From Podospora bellae-mahoneyi (Eukaryota > Ascomycota > Sordariomycetes > Sordariales > Podosporaceae), in contig NC_085886.1 in the NCBI RefSeq assembly GCF_035222275.1, forward strand, positions 3,286,001-3,350,000: a DNA stretch of 64,000 nucleotides, written 5' to 3'. Shown here one piece after another: positions 24,146 through 35,219 of the stretch (position 1 is the stretch's first letter; every line of letters begins with the position of its first letter). A model generated the notes under the pieces. It had not been told where the DNA came from. It saw nothing but the letters and a program-made list of their open reading frames with translations, and made no database searches. The translations under genes and the position numbers were made by a program.

Positions 24146-24862
24146 TTAGATAGGAATCGCCCTCATCTCCTCCAACGTCCAGTACTTCCTCATCGTCTCC
24201 GCCTCCAGCTCCTTGACCTCGTCATCCAGATGCTTCATCAGCACCTCCCCCCAGGTGTCCATCTTTTCCTTGAGGACCGACAGCTCCAAGTCGACCTCGC
24301 GGCTCTTGCACATGAGGATGTACTCGTGCAGCTGGTCCATCCCCTCGTGGATCAGCTCGTGCTGCCTCAGCAGCTTGTTGCTCTTGCCGGCCTTGAACTG
24401 GGGCATCTTCTTGGCCAGGATGGGGTAGAGGTGGGTCTCCTCGATGGAGTGGTGAGACTCGAGGTAGCGGACCAGCCGGAGGCCCTCGTCGAGGAACTGC
24501 TTGAGGGACATGTTTTGGGGGCGGCGGGAGTTGACGCAGGCTGTGTAGAGGATTGTCCACATTCCTACAAAGTGGTCGTGCTGGAGAGATAAGAAGGGAA
24601 AATGAGAGATGAGTATGTGAGGGAATAGACTGAAACAAACAAGGGTATGGAAAAATATGAACAAGCTTACAAAGTACTTCATTTGTTCAGCTAAGCGGTT
24701 GTAGATTTTGAACTCGGTTGGTGACAGTGGCGGCAGTGACGAAGTTGTTGCAGTGGACGACGCATCGTCATTGGCAGTAGGAGTGGTTGGCTGGGGAGAT
24801 GAAGTCTGAGTGGTTGATTCATCTGTATTTACAGCAGCCTTTGCTTGCTCTGTGTCTGCCAT
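24146..24862 (-). CDS. hemerythrin HHE domain protein
   Basis: Two exons on the minus strand, 24862-24671 and 24580-24146, 208 residues. The first 45 residues are Ser/Thr/Ala-rich and look disordered. The four-helix HHE domain follows: YNRLAEQMKYFHDHF (H65, H67), then SHHSIEETHLYP (H107/H108 and E112), a third helix with RQHELIHEGM, and a fourth with KHLDDEVKE (HxxxE). These are the spaced His and Glu ligands of a di-iron or other metal centre. Members bind oxygen, iron or sense redox state; the exact role here is unknown. The 90-bp intron (24581-24670) has a good GTAAGC donor and TCTCCAG acceptor but is in frame and free of stops, so the unspliced frame stays open. The chosen start (MADTEQ) follows an upstream stretch without homology-like features. 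Confidence 0.85.
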   Translation of the reverse strand: MADTEQAKAAVNTDESTTQTSSPQPTTPTANDDASSTATTSSLPPLSPTEFKIYNRLAEQMKYFVSLFIFFHTLVCFSLFPHILISHFPFLSLQHDHFVGMWTILYTACVNSRRPQNMSLKQFLDEGLRLVRYLESHHSIEETHLYPILAKKMPQFKAGKSNKLLRQHELIHEGMDQLHEYILMCKSREVDLELSVLKEKMDTWGEVLMKHLDDEVKELEAETMRKYWTLEEMRAIPI

Positions 24863-25617
24863 GTTGGGCAATCTGTGTGTTGGCGGGTTGTTGAGCTTGG
24901 TGGTTTGATGTAATGCTCGATCTGCGCATGATGTTAGCCCAGGCACTGGATATAAGTAATAGACGCTCTACAGACTCTGAACCTGCAACAGAGATTGAAA
25001 CGAAGTGAGGCTGTGGAAAATACCCTGCTTGTCCTGCGGCTCAGCACAATGACAGTGGTTCTCATCCGGGCATCCAGCGCACCAAGAAATTGTTTTCTGC
25101 ACAAATGACTCAAAGGTCTCGAGAAGGAATCAGTGTCTTCAGATAAATTGGTAATTGTCCAGTTCTGAGCCACGATTGAGTCAGACTGTGGTCGCGCTCT
25201 TTCGGACTTGAGACCTCAAAGATCATTGTTACCAATAGGGGGGGTGGTGGTGATTTGGTAAGCAATTAGCAACCCCAATCCCCTCACATTAGCCCCAGTC
25301 ACCGCGCGGTATCCCCTTCTGGACTTACAATGACAAACCTCTATTACTGGAAATGCTCAGCGACTTCTCTTGATATGGGGCACATATTGTATTTTCACGC
25401 CTTGGGACAAAAGGTGTATGATATTACATTGGTAACTCCATGAAATCCAGCCGCTATCGCTAAAACCCTGATATCAGATGCCCATGTTAACCGCCTGCTC
25501 AACCCAGATTCGCCACCATATCATACCCATAACCGTGAATATTTTCACCCCTGAAACTGCGATAACCATTATTTGGCCATGAATGCTATAATTCAATGCC
25601 TTCCTCTTCTTTGAGTT
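24863..25617. other. hemerythrin promoter and RAD26 3' region
   Basis: 755 bp. The left part should be the promoter of the minus-strand hemerythrin-like gene, the right part the RAD26 3' UTR. No further feature recognised. Confidence 0.5.
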
Positions 25618-28600
25618 TCACTGAAAATCGGGCTTGAGAGACCAAGTAGCTCGCATACTGGTTCCCTTCTTATCCATCTGGGCCACCTTCCCAAGCGCAA
25701 TCTTGAACTCTTCCGCCTGACGAGTACCTGTACAATACTGATTGAAATGATCCACCAAAAGCTTAGAGACGACCTGACCACCATGGCGCTTGATAAAGGC
25801 AGGAATCATCTTTTCAAAGTCCTTGGCTCGAAGCGTCCTGTCTGGTGCTGGCTGGGCATTGGGAGTTCCTGGTCTCGAACCACTCGCACCAGCATTTCGG
25901 ATGATGGCCGAACCTGGCGCAATACGTCTACGTGGTTGCACTGGTCGGCCAGCCTCTCCTACCTCACCTGTCCATGTCACGGTGCCAATAGGCACGTTGC
26001 GGGCTTGCTCGCCTGCGCGTCGAAGACTGAGAGCAGCTTGAGCGGCGATCCTGTTGGCTTCCTGCTGAATCATCTTCTTGTCCGCCCTCACAGTCTTTTT
26101 GCCGTTCATAATCTTATCGTGCTCCAAGGCACTGTGGACCGACCTCGCGAAAAGTCCTTCCATCAGGCGATCCTCTTCATTGGCTGGTGGGTCGGATTCT
26201 GCTTTGAATGTCTCCAGACTAGCTACCCCCTCAATATTGCGGAGGTCGTTTTCACCGTCATCCTGGGGCTCAGCCTTGACCGTAACGGAGGCGACTTCAC
26301 GAGCAGCTGCCTTCTTTGCAGAAGGGCCGAGCAGAACCCTATCCTGCCCAGGTATAAGAAGCTCCTTGGGTCCGGATTTCATAAAGTTCTTGGCTTCACT
26401 TCCCTTGAACAGCTGGCTCGTCTCTGTCATGCCGTCTTCATACGAGCTGAGACTGAAAAGATCATGCAAATCGTTGAGGTTGAAGTTGGTCTGTTGTTTC
26501 GAGTCTTTGAGTACCTTGTTGGACAGAAATTGCTTGAAAATCTGGCGATGATAGATCTTCTCCTCAATCGTACCAGCCGTCATCAGGCGGTAAATAGTCA
26601 CCTCCCTCTTCTGACCCAATCTCCACGCTCTCTCCCGTGCTTGTACGTCCGTAGACGGATTCCAGTCGGGATCAAAGATGATGACTCGGTTAGCACCTGT
26701 CAAGTTCACCCCTAGTCCGCCGACCTTGGTTGTTAGCAAGAACACGTCAAGACTTGGATCGTTGTTGAACTGGTCGACGAGGGTTTGGCGCTGCTTTATT
26801 GGTGTTTTGCCATCCATGCGCAGATACCTCACATCGTCCAGCCGCTGAACAAAAGCCTCAATGATGTCTAGCATTTGTGTGCCCTGGCAGAATAACAGTG
26901 TCTTGTGTCCGAGTCGTTTCCACATCGGTAGCAGAGACTGGACGACTGCCATCTTGCCTGACTTCTCAACGCTCCCCCAGAGATATCCAGGCTCATTCTT
27001 GAGTCGGGGATTCAGCAGATCTGGATGATTACAGATCTTGCGAAGAATATCAATACCATAAAGCGACTGACGGCTCCTATCAAGGATCGATGCCATTTCG
27101 TCCGACTTGAGAAAGAGCTCGTAGGCCTCCCGCTGGGGCTTAGAGAGCTTGCAAAACAGAACCTGTTCGCTCTTTTTCGGTAGATCCGCAGCAACGTCTA
27201 CCTTGAGACGTTGAAGGAGATACGGGCTGATGGCCTCTTTGAGTGTCTCGGCGCATTTTTGTGCTGTCATGATCTGAAGATTGGTCGCATTAGCGTAACC
27301 TCCGAGTTTGATGGGGACTTCGAACTGAGTCCGGAACGAAACCAGGGTCCCGAGGCGCATAGGAAAAATGAAATCGAAGAGTGACCAGAGCTCTGTGAGA
27401 TTATTTTGCATTGGTGTGCCAGATAAGATGATCCTGTTTGGTGTTCGGAGCTCCTTGCAGTAGATTGTGATTGCAGTGTTGGGATTCCGAATCTTGTGAC
27501 CCTCGTCCAAAACAGCATAACCCCATTCCACGGGGATCAAAACATCGCCATAGGTTTGGAGACCGGCATAAGTGGTGACCAGCACATGGCCGTGTTTCAC
27601 CACTTTGTCTACAATCTTCTTCGCTGCCTTGCTGGATTTGGCGGGACTTTTCGTATCCCAGTTATCCTCCACATCTTCCCTTTTGCCCTCATCAAGGACG
27701 TTGAACATTCCACTGCCTGAAGAGTGCAGAATCGACACGCGGAGAGGTGGCCACCAGCGATGAAACTCGTTGACCCACTGCCGCAGAACGGTTGCCGGTG
27801 CAACTACAATGACTGGCTTGTTCAACATCTTGCTGTAATGTAAAGCCGCCACGAACGAGATCAGCTGTACTGTTTTACCGAGTCCCATCTCATCGCCGAC
27901 GATGCCACCCACCTGCTGAGCATACAACTCAGCCAGCCATTGAACACCTGTCTTTTGGTAATCGAAAAGCGAAGGGTAAATGTCACCCGGGAGCTTCATT
28001 CCATTCTCAAATTGATGGTCAGATTCGTCGGGAGAAGGCTTGAACCACTCTTCCTCGCCGTCCCACTCGCTCTCAACCTCTTGACCCAGTCTGAGCTGGC
28101 GGGCTCGCCTTGCACGACTTCTTCGCTTGACCCAATCTTCCAATCGGGCCTGATACACAGCTTCATTACCGTCGTCAATGTTGCTCAAATCGACCTTTTC
28201 CTCACCAACGCCATCCGCCGCAGTGGCGACACCTTTCCCCCTTTTCCTCTTTTTCTTTAGAGTTGTGTCGGTCATGTCGAAATCATCCTCCAAAGACTCG
28301 TCCTCCTCATCATCTCTGGCACCGTCTTCAGGCTCAAATTCGTCATCGGATCCTCCTTCGACCTCCTGCACTACTCTCCTCTTCTTTCTAGGCCGTAGCG
28401 AAAACTCCAACTCGGCCGTTGAACTGTTCTCGGTCTCCTCTGCAAACCCTGGCCTCCTTAGATTTTGATGACTTCGCGGCCCGTCCCCGACCTGCTCCTC
28501 GATTTCCTCCGCAACAGCCTCGTCTTCAGCTTCAATAATCGCATCAGCGAGTTCTCCTTCCACCCCATCTGGTCTCGGTCCACCAAACGTCGCGAATGGG

Positions 28601-29208
28601 GTGATTTTGCCAGTCCTGATCAAATATTCTCTTTGCGTCTCATTGGGAAGCCTTCCACCCACCGCTCCGGCCCCTTTGGACTGTGTCTCTGCTGCTCCCT
28701 CCTGATGTCTAGCCTCAATCCTGGTCTCAAAGTCCCTAACATCTTGCTCACAAATCTCAATCTCAGAGTCCAGCCGGGTGATTTCCTTCTGAATCCTAAG
28801 CCTGTTGGCAGGCGTGAGGCGGCCAGAAGTGAGTTTGGCCTGTTGGGTCTTTCGCTGGTTTTCCAGCCTCACTTTTTGGATCTGGGCTTTCTCGATACGC
28901 TTCCTGTCGCGAGTGTCTTCGGCTTCGATAAGGGCCGCGTTGGCTTGGAGGGTAATGTCGCGTTCTAGTTCGTCTTGGTCACGGACGTTTTCGGTAAGGT
29001 GAGCAAGGGCGGAAGCTTCGTCATCGAGATTGGGGGCGGCAAGGTCGGGGACGGGGTTCTCCATTGTGCTTTCGATGGCGGCGTTGGATTCTTTGGTCGA
29101 TAGCGAATTCGGTTTGTCGGTTTGTGGTATTTCTTGCGAGGCATCACCGGCCGCATCGGGGCTTTCCGCCTCTGGGGGGCTCATAATGACGCTGTATTTT
29201 GGCGGCAT
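25618..29208 (-). CDS. RAD26: RAD26/CSB (ERCC6)-type SNF2 ATPase
   Basis: Uninterrupted frame of 1196 residues from the ATG at 29208; the frame continues 26 codons upstream without an ATG. The N-terminal 380 residues are acidic and coiled-coil-rich, with basic clusters such as RPRKKRR. The SNF2 ATPase follows: motif I DEMGLGKT at about 439-446, motif II DEGH at about 568-571, motif III LSGTPMQNN, then the RAD26-typical FPMRLGTL and GIDILRKICNHPDLL blocks, and motifs V-VI (TTKVGGLGVNLTGA, QARERAWRLGQKR at about 856-868). The C-terminus (FIKRHGGQVVSKLLVDHF) resembles the winged-helix ubiquitin-binding end of CSB. RAD26/CSB binds stalled RNA polymerase II and starts transcription-coupled nucleotide excision repair. 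Length fits the family. A minus-strand ATGGCAAGTACC with a later TTGCTTCAG acceptor (about 29282-29333) could mark an upstream exon, but the phase does not fit. Confidence 0.92.
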   Translation of the reverse strand: MPPKYSVIMSPPEAESPDAAGDASQEIPQTDKPNSLSTKESNAAIESTMENPVPDLAAPNLDDEASALAHLTENVRDQDELERDITLQANAALIEAEDTRDRKRIEKAQIQKVRLENQRKTQQAKLTSGRLTPANRLRIQKEITRLDSEIEICEQDVRDFETRIEARHQEGAAETQSKGAGAVGGRLPNETQREYLIRTGKITPFATFGGPRPDGVEGELADAIIEAEDEAVAEEIEEQVGDGPRSHQNLRRPGFAEETENSSTAELEFSLRPRKKRRVVQEVEGGSDDEFEPEDGARDDEEDESLEDDFDMTDTTLKKKRKRGKGVATAADGVGEEKVDLSNIDDGNEAVYQARLEDWVKRRSRARRARQLRLGQEVESEWDGEEEWFKPSPDESDHQFENGMKLPGDIYPSLFDYQKTGVQWLAELYAQQVGGIVGDEMGLGKTVQLISFVAALHYSKMLNKPVIVVAPATVLRQWVNEFHRWWPPLRVSILHSSGSGMFNVLDEGKREDVEDNWDTKSPAKSSKAAKKIVDKVVKHGHVLVTTYAGLQTYGDVLIPVEWGYAVLDEGHKIRNPNTAITIYCKELRTPNRIILSGTPMQNNLTELWSLFDFIFPMRLGTLVSFRTQFEVPIKLGGYANATNLQIMTAQKCAETLKEAISPYLLQRLKVDVAADLPKKSEQVLFCKLSKPQREAYELFLKSDEMASILDRSRQSLYGIDILRKICNHPDLLNPRLKNEPGYLWGSVEKSGKMAVVQSLLPMWKRLGHKTLLFCQGTQMLDIIEAFVQRLDDVRYLRMDGKTPIKQRQTLVDQFNNDPSLDVFLLTTKVGGLGVNLTGANRVIIFDPDWNPSTDVQARERAWRLGQKREVTIYRLMTAGTIEEKIYHRQIFKQFLSNKVLKDSKQQTNFNLNDLHDLFSLSSYEDGMTETSQLFKGSEAKNFMKSGPKELLIPGQDRVLLGPSAKKAAAREVASVTVKAEPQDDGENDLRNIEGVASLETFKAESDPPANEEDRLMEGLFARSVHSALEHDKIMNGKKTVRADKKMIQQEANRIAAQAALSLRRAGEQARNVPIGTVTWTGEVGEAGRPVQPRRRIAPGSAIIRNAGASGSRPGTPNAQPAPDRTLRAKDFEKMIPAFIKRHGGQVVSKLLVDHFNQYCTGTRQAEEFKIALGKVAQMDKKGTSMRATWSLKPDFQ

Positions 29209-32200
29209 TGCGGATGGCAATTTGCGATCTGCAAAGCCAATTTCGTGACCTTCGAGGTGGAGTGAATGATGGCGTTTCTGAAGCAATCAAAGGAGGAAAA
29301 CAAGATTTCAAGTGCAATGAGACTGGATGGTACTTGCCATTCTAACTGCGACAAAAAATTAGGTGGAAGTTGTTGCTCAAAAGATGCCGTTCACTGTACG
29401 ACGGACCTCCTGCCTAGAAGTCGCCATGGGAGCAAATGACGCATCGAATCCACTCAGTCGCGCGCATCGAAACACCGCGCGATCATGTGACCTAAATTGC
29501 GTGCATCTTGCTTAGCTCAGCCCTGTGAGGCCAAAGTGGAGCCTTGGCAAGGGTTCAGGGGAGGGGGCCGACTTCAACGTTCAACATCCTTGCTCGACGT
29601 CAATCTCAACGACAACTCATCCTATGTTGGTCATTTAGCTGGATATCGTTTTATACTTCCAACTTTCTCGACCATCACTACCGTGTCTTTAGACCATTGC
29701 GAAACTACGAGGAGTAGAAAAGCTTTCAAGGATCGTGGGCGGCCCGCGAGCATCAATATCAAAAGTGTGGCTGGTAATCTGACATTTGGAAAACTGCTGT
29801 TCAGAGCAACGCAAGGCTTTTGAAGACTAGCCAATATCAAACCACTTATACAAGCATATCTGCAAGGAACAAATCTGGATCTACCTATACAGGCGCACAA
29901 ATGAGAATGTCCAAAACAAGGTATAGTTCTAGACAGCCAGTCATGATCGTCAGTTATCCGTACACAGCTGAAAGCATGCCATAGAATGTGTCAACTTAGC
30001 AAAACATACTCGATGCATAATGGTCTCCCCTAGGCAATATCACCGAGACGTCCTACATGGCTTACTGAGATCTCCAGGAAGATTGGTTACACTGATGTCT
30101 GGCAAGCATGCTATCCTATGGGATGAGAGAGCGGGAGATTTTCGTGTCAAGAAGACAAGCCAGATACCAAGACTCTTGATTGCTGCCCGTTCTGGGCTCT
30201 GGACTTGATGAAACAGTAGCCCTTGGGACGCAAGGGTGAGGTTGCAAGAGATGGGGGCATTGCCGCCATGAGATCCACGAAACCATGAAAGCTGTACACC
30301 ACACCATGCGTGTCTATCGCCCACCCGCACCGTTCTCGTTAAAGGCATTGACTGCCCTTACACAGGTAGAATCCAGGGGCGGAGACCCGTGGAGTCTTTG
30401 GTAAGGGATGTACCGTTTGTACCGTCTTCTCCGGCCAGAAAACCTGGAACCTTGACCAAAGCGGGTGGTCGTCTCACACTAGCAGAGAAATTTTCCACTC
30501 ATCACCTCCCACTCATGTGTTCTGCCCTCGTCATTCGTCGGCGTCCTGCCCTTCCTTTCCCCCGGTGGGCTCCTGTGGAAACCCCGCTACAAGAGCGAAG
30601 GCATTAGAAATCAGGGTGGTCCAATAGCCGCAGAACACGAAGGCTCATCTGCGAAGTCTCCTTCTCAAACAGGCAGACGAGGCGCTGAGAGGGGGTTCTT
30701 GGTGTGCAGTCACTCTCTCCTACCTCACCGCCCTTTGCGATTGCTCGTTTCACGGGCCGGATAACATGAGGTATCGAGTTCTCTTGCTGTTGGGTCGCAA
30801 CTTAGTAGGGAGGATCGATCTGTCTTTTACGCATGGTATACGGGTAAAGTTGTTCCGACTCTGGAGTCCCTCACCATGTTATCTTCGTACTTCAGGGGCG
30901 GCGAGGAGGAAAATGTTAACGGACTGGCTGGCTGGTGGTGTGATACACACCCTGTGAAAAGTTCGATAAGCTTTGATCGGGATGCCCTTTCTGCGACACA
31001 CCGTCGCCGTTTCCCCGCTCGGTACCCTTTTGCCTTCTCCTTTGATCATGGCGTTAGGCTCTTTCCGGCCTTAAAGGTTGTTGATATACCCTCATATAGC
31101 GGCCTGATATAGCCCGGGTCTGGGGGTAGAACACGACTCCACTCTTGCCACAGAATGATAAAAAAGCGCGCTGCTGATGGGGCCCTCCAACCTCCTCAAA
31201 TTCTGTGTGCAGTCGTCTCTTGATCGGTCATGGTGCGAGCTGTCTCGGTTTCTGCAAGTGGTAAGTATGTCGTTGTCTGGTTTTGCCGCAGTGCATAGAC
31301 GGGGTCAACCGGTATCGCGAGTTCTTGGCGCTTACAGAACTGCAGACCCTTCCCTCATGTATCACTATCGGATAAACTCAAGATCCTTAAGAATATCTGA
31401 GATGACTGGCGTGGTGTTTCTGTCGGTCCAAGAGCCACAGGCTACCAACCTGCGCTTTGACACTGCTTCTGTCTTGTGGTCGTGGTCCCAGCCAGTTTGC
31501 TCCACCGGGTGAAGCAAGTCGCAATTTATACGAGACGCAAGTGATATCGCGGGCTTGGTGGCCGCATGGTGTGGTTGCCAAGTCAGTGGGTAAGCCGCCC
31601 TCTACACTGCATGTGCCGTCCAGGAGCAATAGCCGCCAGCAGAGAACTGCGCGGCTTCAGCAGGTACCGCTTCAGGGCACCTGGAGATATACCATGAGCT
31701 TCACCAATCCCAATCACCTACTGAGGGAGACCAACACACTGAGGGGAGCATAAGACCGTATATTAGAAATTAATCTCCGATTGGGTCACGTCCCGTCTGA
31801 TGTCGCAATGGGGGCGAGGCCATGATCCTCTGTATCTGGAGTTTGTTATCTCGGCCGTACTTTGGAGTTGGGTGTTGAAGGAATGGGAACCATCTTAGCG
31901 TTATTTAGAAAGAAACACCGAACTCGCCTGTCTTGGGTGACAGTGCGATACTTCATTAAAGTTGTCGGTTGCTTTCAGAGTGCTGGTTAGAGAGCCACAA
32001 GTAGCACGAGCAGCAAGATTGCAAGGCTGGAAAGGTTTTGACGGTAGATGGCGAGGTCGAAACATGTATGGTCAGGCAAAGCCAGGTATCTGGTACACCG
32101 AGGAGCCTGTCGCTCACATCTCGCGGGACGACCCATAACCAACCGAGAGGTGTTACGCATAGAAACCTTGGCGCCATCGCGCTACACAGAGAGTTTCTCG

Positions 32201-33950
32201 TGGAGCGTGTTGCTCGATCACTGGTGAACCAAACTACAGGACGCAATTTCGCAGAGAAGGTAATGCCGTGCCCCGACCAAGGCAGTGGCGGTCTGCCAAC
32301 CTCCATGAACCAGGCACAAAGATGACCTGAGGGCGGGGGAACGACAGTTCCAAGGTTGACTGGGTTAGGTACCTAGGTGACTGACAACAGGATCCAGGGA
32401 GATAGTGGTGCATCAGCAGCGCAAAGGAGCTTTTTTCTCGGAGTATTACCGAAACAGGGGTCTCGCCTCCTGCAAAAAACCTGCCTGTCAGCGCCCAACA
32501 ACCCCTGTGCTGTCCAGTCCTGATCTCCAAGCGATGTAGCTCCTGTGGCTGTCCAAAAGCGAAGCAGAAACCGATTCGACCACGGAAGGTCAAGAAGGCG
32601 TATCGTGATTGTTGGCAAGTGTTTCAGTTCCAGATACATGTGTCTGCCGCACGTCATGCATACTGCGCGTATATTGTTGCCAAGGAGCCAGACCATGACA
32701 GAGACGAGCCTCGTTGGGAGGGAATATGGCGAATTCTCCGAGACCTACTTGGCGAAGCTGTAGCAGGGGCCAACTTCCACAACCCTGCCTCCAGGGGTGT
32801 GCCGCAACAGCCGACTGCATCTCTGCACGTGGAGGTTTTCTGTGACTCGGAATCCATATGTTGGAAGCGGACGGGGAATGCGGAGTAGCTATGAGGGTGA
32901 CAGGCTCAATATACAGTGCAGCGACGAGATACTCAAAGGAGATCCCGAGGGGAATGGTGTAAAAGGTGATGATGTAGCTATTTGTCACCAGATACCTAAG
33001 ACACCCTAGGCAGCCGGCCCTATCTTGGCAACCGTTGAAGCGCACGGAGCAAGCCTTATTTCGTATGAACAACTCCTAGATGCTTCTAGTTGGATCTGAC
33101 TGTCGTGATTTCATCTGGATGTGAACTCTGAAGAGGAATAAACAATATACAATTATGTAGACAAGGCCTTCTCCATGCCGTCTTAAAAAGTGTAAACATG
33201 GTTGATCAGAACACCTAGGAGAGAATATTGTAGAAGTATGTATGCCACTGCCTTTTCAGCTTTCAAGTTCCGATCCAAACACAGCTGGCCTTGGATATCT
33301 TCTGTGCACGCGACAATCCTCTCCGAGGATCCACCTAGCTCGTCCATAGCTTGCGCTTGTGTCCTCTCCTGTCTCTCGTGTGTATCCTCTTCTTGTCCGT
33401 CCATGCAAAATATTACCCTTTCGTTGCCCCCGGGAATCGTGCCTCATTCCTCGGTCGTAGGCGTTGCGTAGTCTATAGTCGCGCGCCTGTCGTGTATGTC
33501 GTAACTTTCCACCCATCCGACCGAGTCTATATCATAAAAAAGCTAAAACAAATGTGTAGGACGAAATAGATGCCACAAAGGAAAAACAGAGCACAAAATT
33601 GTAGAATTTCAGCGGTTTCGGGGTATCTCAAATATTAGCGCCGCTTCTGTTCCAACAAAACAGCAAGCCCATCCCCTAAACATAAATCCATCCGCTAACA
33701 AGAAAAGTAAATCAAGAAGCACGAGAGTGCGTAAAGAAGATGAAAAGGTATTGGCTGTGGATAAGCAAATCCAGTGTATGTGAAGGTAAATCCTAGATCG
33801 GGCCCTGTTCGATGGGCGATATGGACAATGTGTCTGTGGAAGCTGGAAGGAAGCCCCTACGGGTCGTACTGGATGCTGTCACTGGAGTTGTGACGGGTAA
33901 ACGGTGGTGTCTCCCTCAGGTGCTGGAGCTCCTGGTGGAGACGCTGATTG
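29209..33950. other. gene-free interval of 4.7 kb
   Basis: Between the RAD26 start and the 3' end of the Myb-like gene. Open frames are short and unconvincing on both strands; no tRNA folds; composition is ordinary with no RIP signature. The first hundred or so bases are RAD26 promoter and leader. The rest I cannot explain; it may be regulatory DNA or old decayed sequence. Confidence 0.5.
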
Positions 33951-35219
33951 CTATAACTCTTCGCCTGATAGCTGTGCTGCCCTCTCGCGGCATGCAGCTG
34001 GTGTGAATCCGGTGCCGACTTTGTTGGCAACGATACGCCACTTTTCGTTTTCGTAATCTTGCAGAGCGGTTTTGAGTTTTTGATCCTAGACTGCTGTCAG
34101 CTTTTTCTGACATTGCTTGTCAGAGTGCAAAGGGGGATGCTGACCGTTTCATCCGTCCACTGTGTTGTCTTCGCCTTGAGTTTGGTGCAGTAACGCACTT
34201 GCAATGTCCCGCTTGACCGACCAGGGAAGAAGTCCGCAATTTGTTTCCACGTTAAGCTCTTGTTCTCCTTCAAGTCAATCAAGAGCTGATCATCCTCTGG
34301 CGTAAACTTCAGCTTAGGCCCCCTCGGTCTGGGAGCTGGGGCTGGCATCCCAGCTTGCCCAACCACGCTCGGAGCTCCGGCTCCTATGCTGCTCTCCCCA
34401 TCACGTCGCATCAACTTGTTCGGAGGTCCTGTGTCTGGCAGCCGGTGGTGGTGATGTGCTGGCGGGACTCCCGTTGCTTGGGCATAGGCAGCGCCTAGGG
34501 GCGTTTGCTGCATTGAATCCAGCTCATTCTGTTCAAGTTCCGATATGCCGGGAACCGCAAGATCGAGATCATCAGGCCGTTGACGCTTCACGCCGGCAGT
34601 AGACCCATGGGTCGGGGTTAGAGATGGGTAGAGGGGGGGCACGACGTTGTGGGGAGAGGGGCCGGCGCCGTAATGCGATGGCCCTGGATGGGCAGGGTGG
34701 CCGAGATGTCGCGCCCCCGGATGGCCGCCCAGGTGGGATGGGTCTGTGAGAATTGGGTGAGGGTGAGGGTGAGGGTGATGTTGGTGAGTGGCAGGATAGT
34801 GCTGTGGCAGGCCGTGGTGGGATTGATGGGGAGGCGGCTCATGGAGGGGCGGCGGCCCGGCGTGCTGAAGCGAGCCGCGATGGTGGTGCGTATCATAAGG
34901 ATGCGGAGCTTGGCTCTGCTCGGCCGTATGCGGCTCCTGTGACGAGTAGTCGACATTGTAATCCGGTCCTACGCGATAATTGCCCGCCAGTGTGCCTCCG
35001 ATGCATGGGTTCCGCCAGAGCGAGCCGCCCTGGCTGGTCGCCGGATTCTGAATGGAAAGAATTGGAGGAAACTGGGCCCCGCGGGGCTTCTTCGGCGGAG
35101 AGGTTGGCGTGTGGTGCTGTTCGTGCCCACTCAAAATGGCTGCTGTCAAACCTGGGACTTGCTACTTGCTCTCCTCGCTGATGAAAAGAGCCTGGTTGTC
35201 GAGGAAAACCAGGGCGCAT
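33951..35219 (-). CDS. Myb/SANT-domain DNA-binding protein
   Basis: Proposed minus-strand exons are 35219-35166, 35047-34145 and 34085-33951, 363 residues. The last two exons are well supported: the 59-bp intron (34086-34144) joins TQWTDET to DQKLKTALQDYENEKW in phase, completing a second SANT repeat that ends near GEEL. The first repeat (about 263-310) contains KFTPEDDQLLIDLKENKSLTWKQIADFFPGRS. The first exon is inferred: the main frame lacks an ATG, while an ATG at 35219 plus a GTAGCA donor and a TTCCATTCAG acceptor restores phase. Residues about 60-170 are rich in His and Pro, with a (His-Pro)n run at about 106-116. Two tandem SANT repeats with aromatic residues suggest sequence-specific DNA binding in the nucleus. 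Target genes are unknown. Confidence 0.78.
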
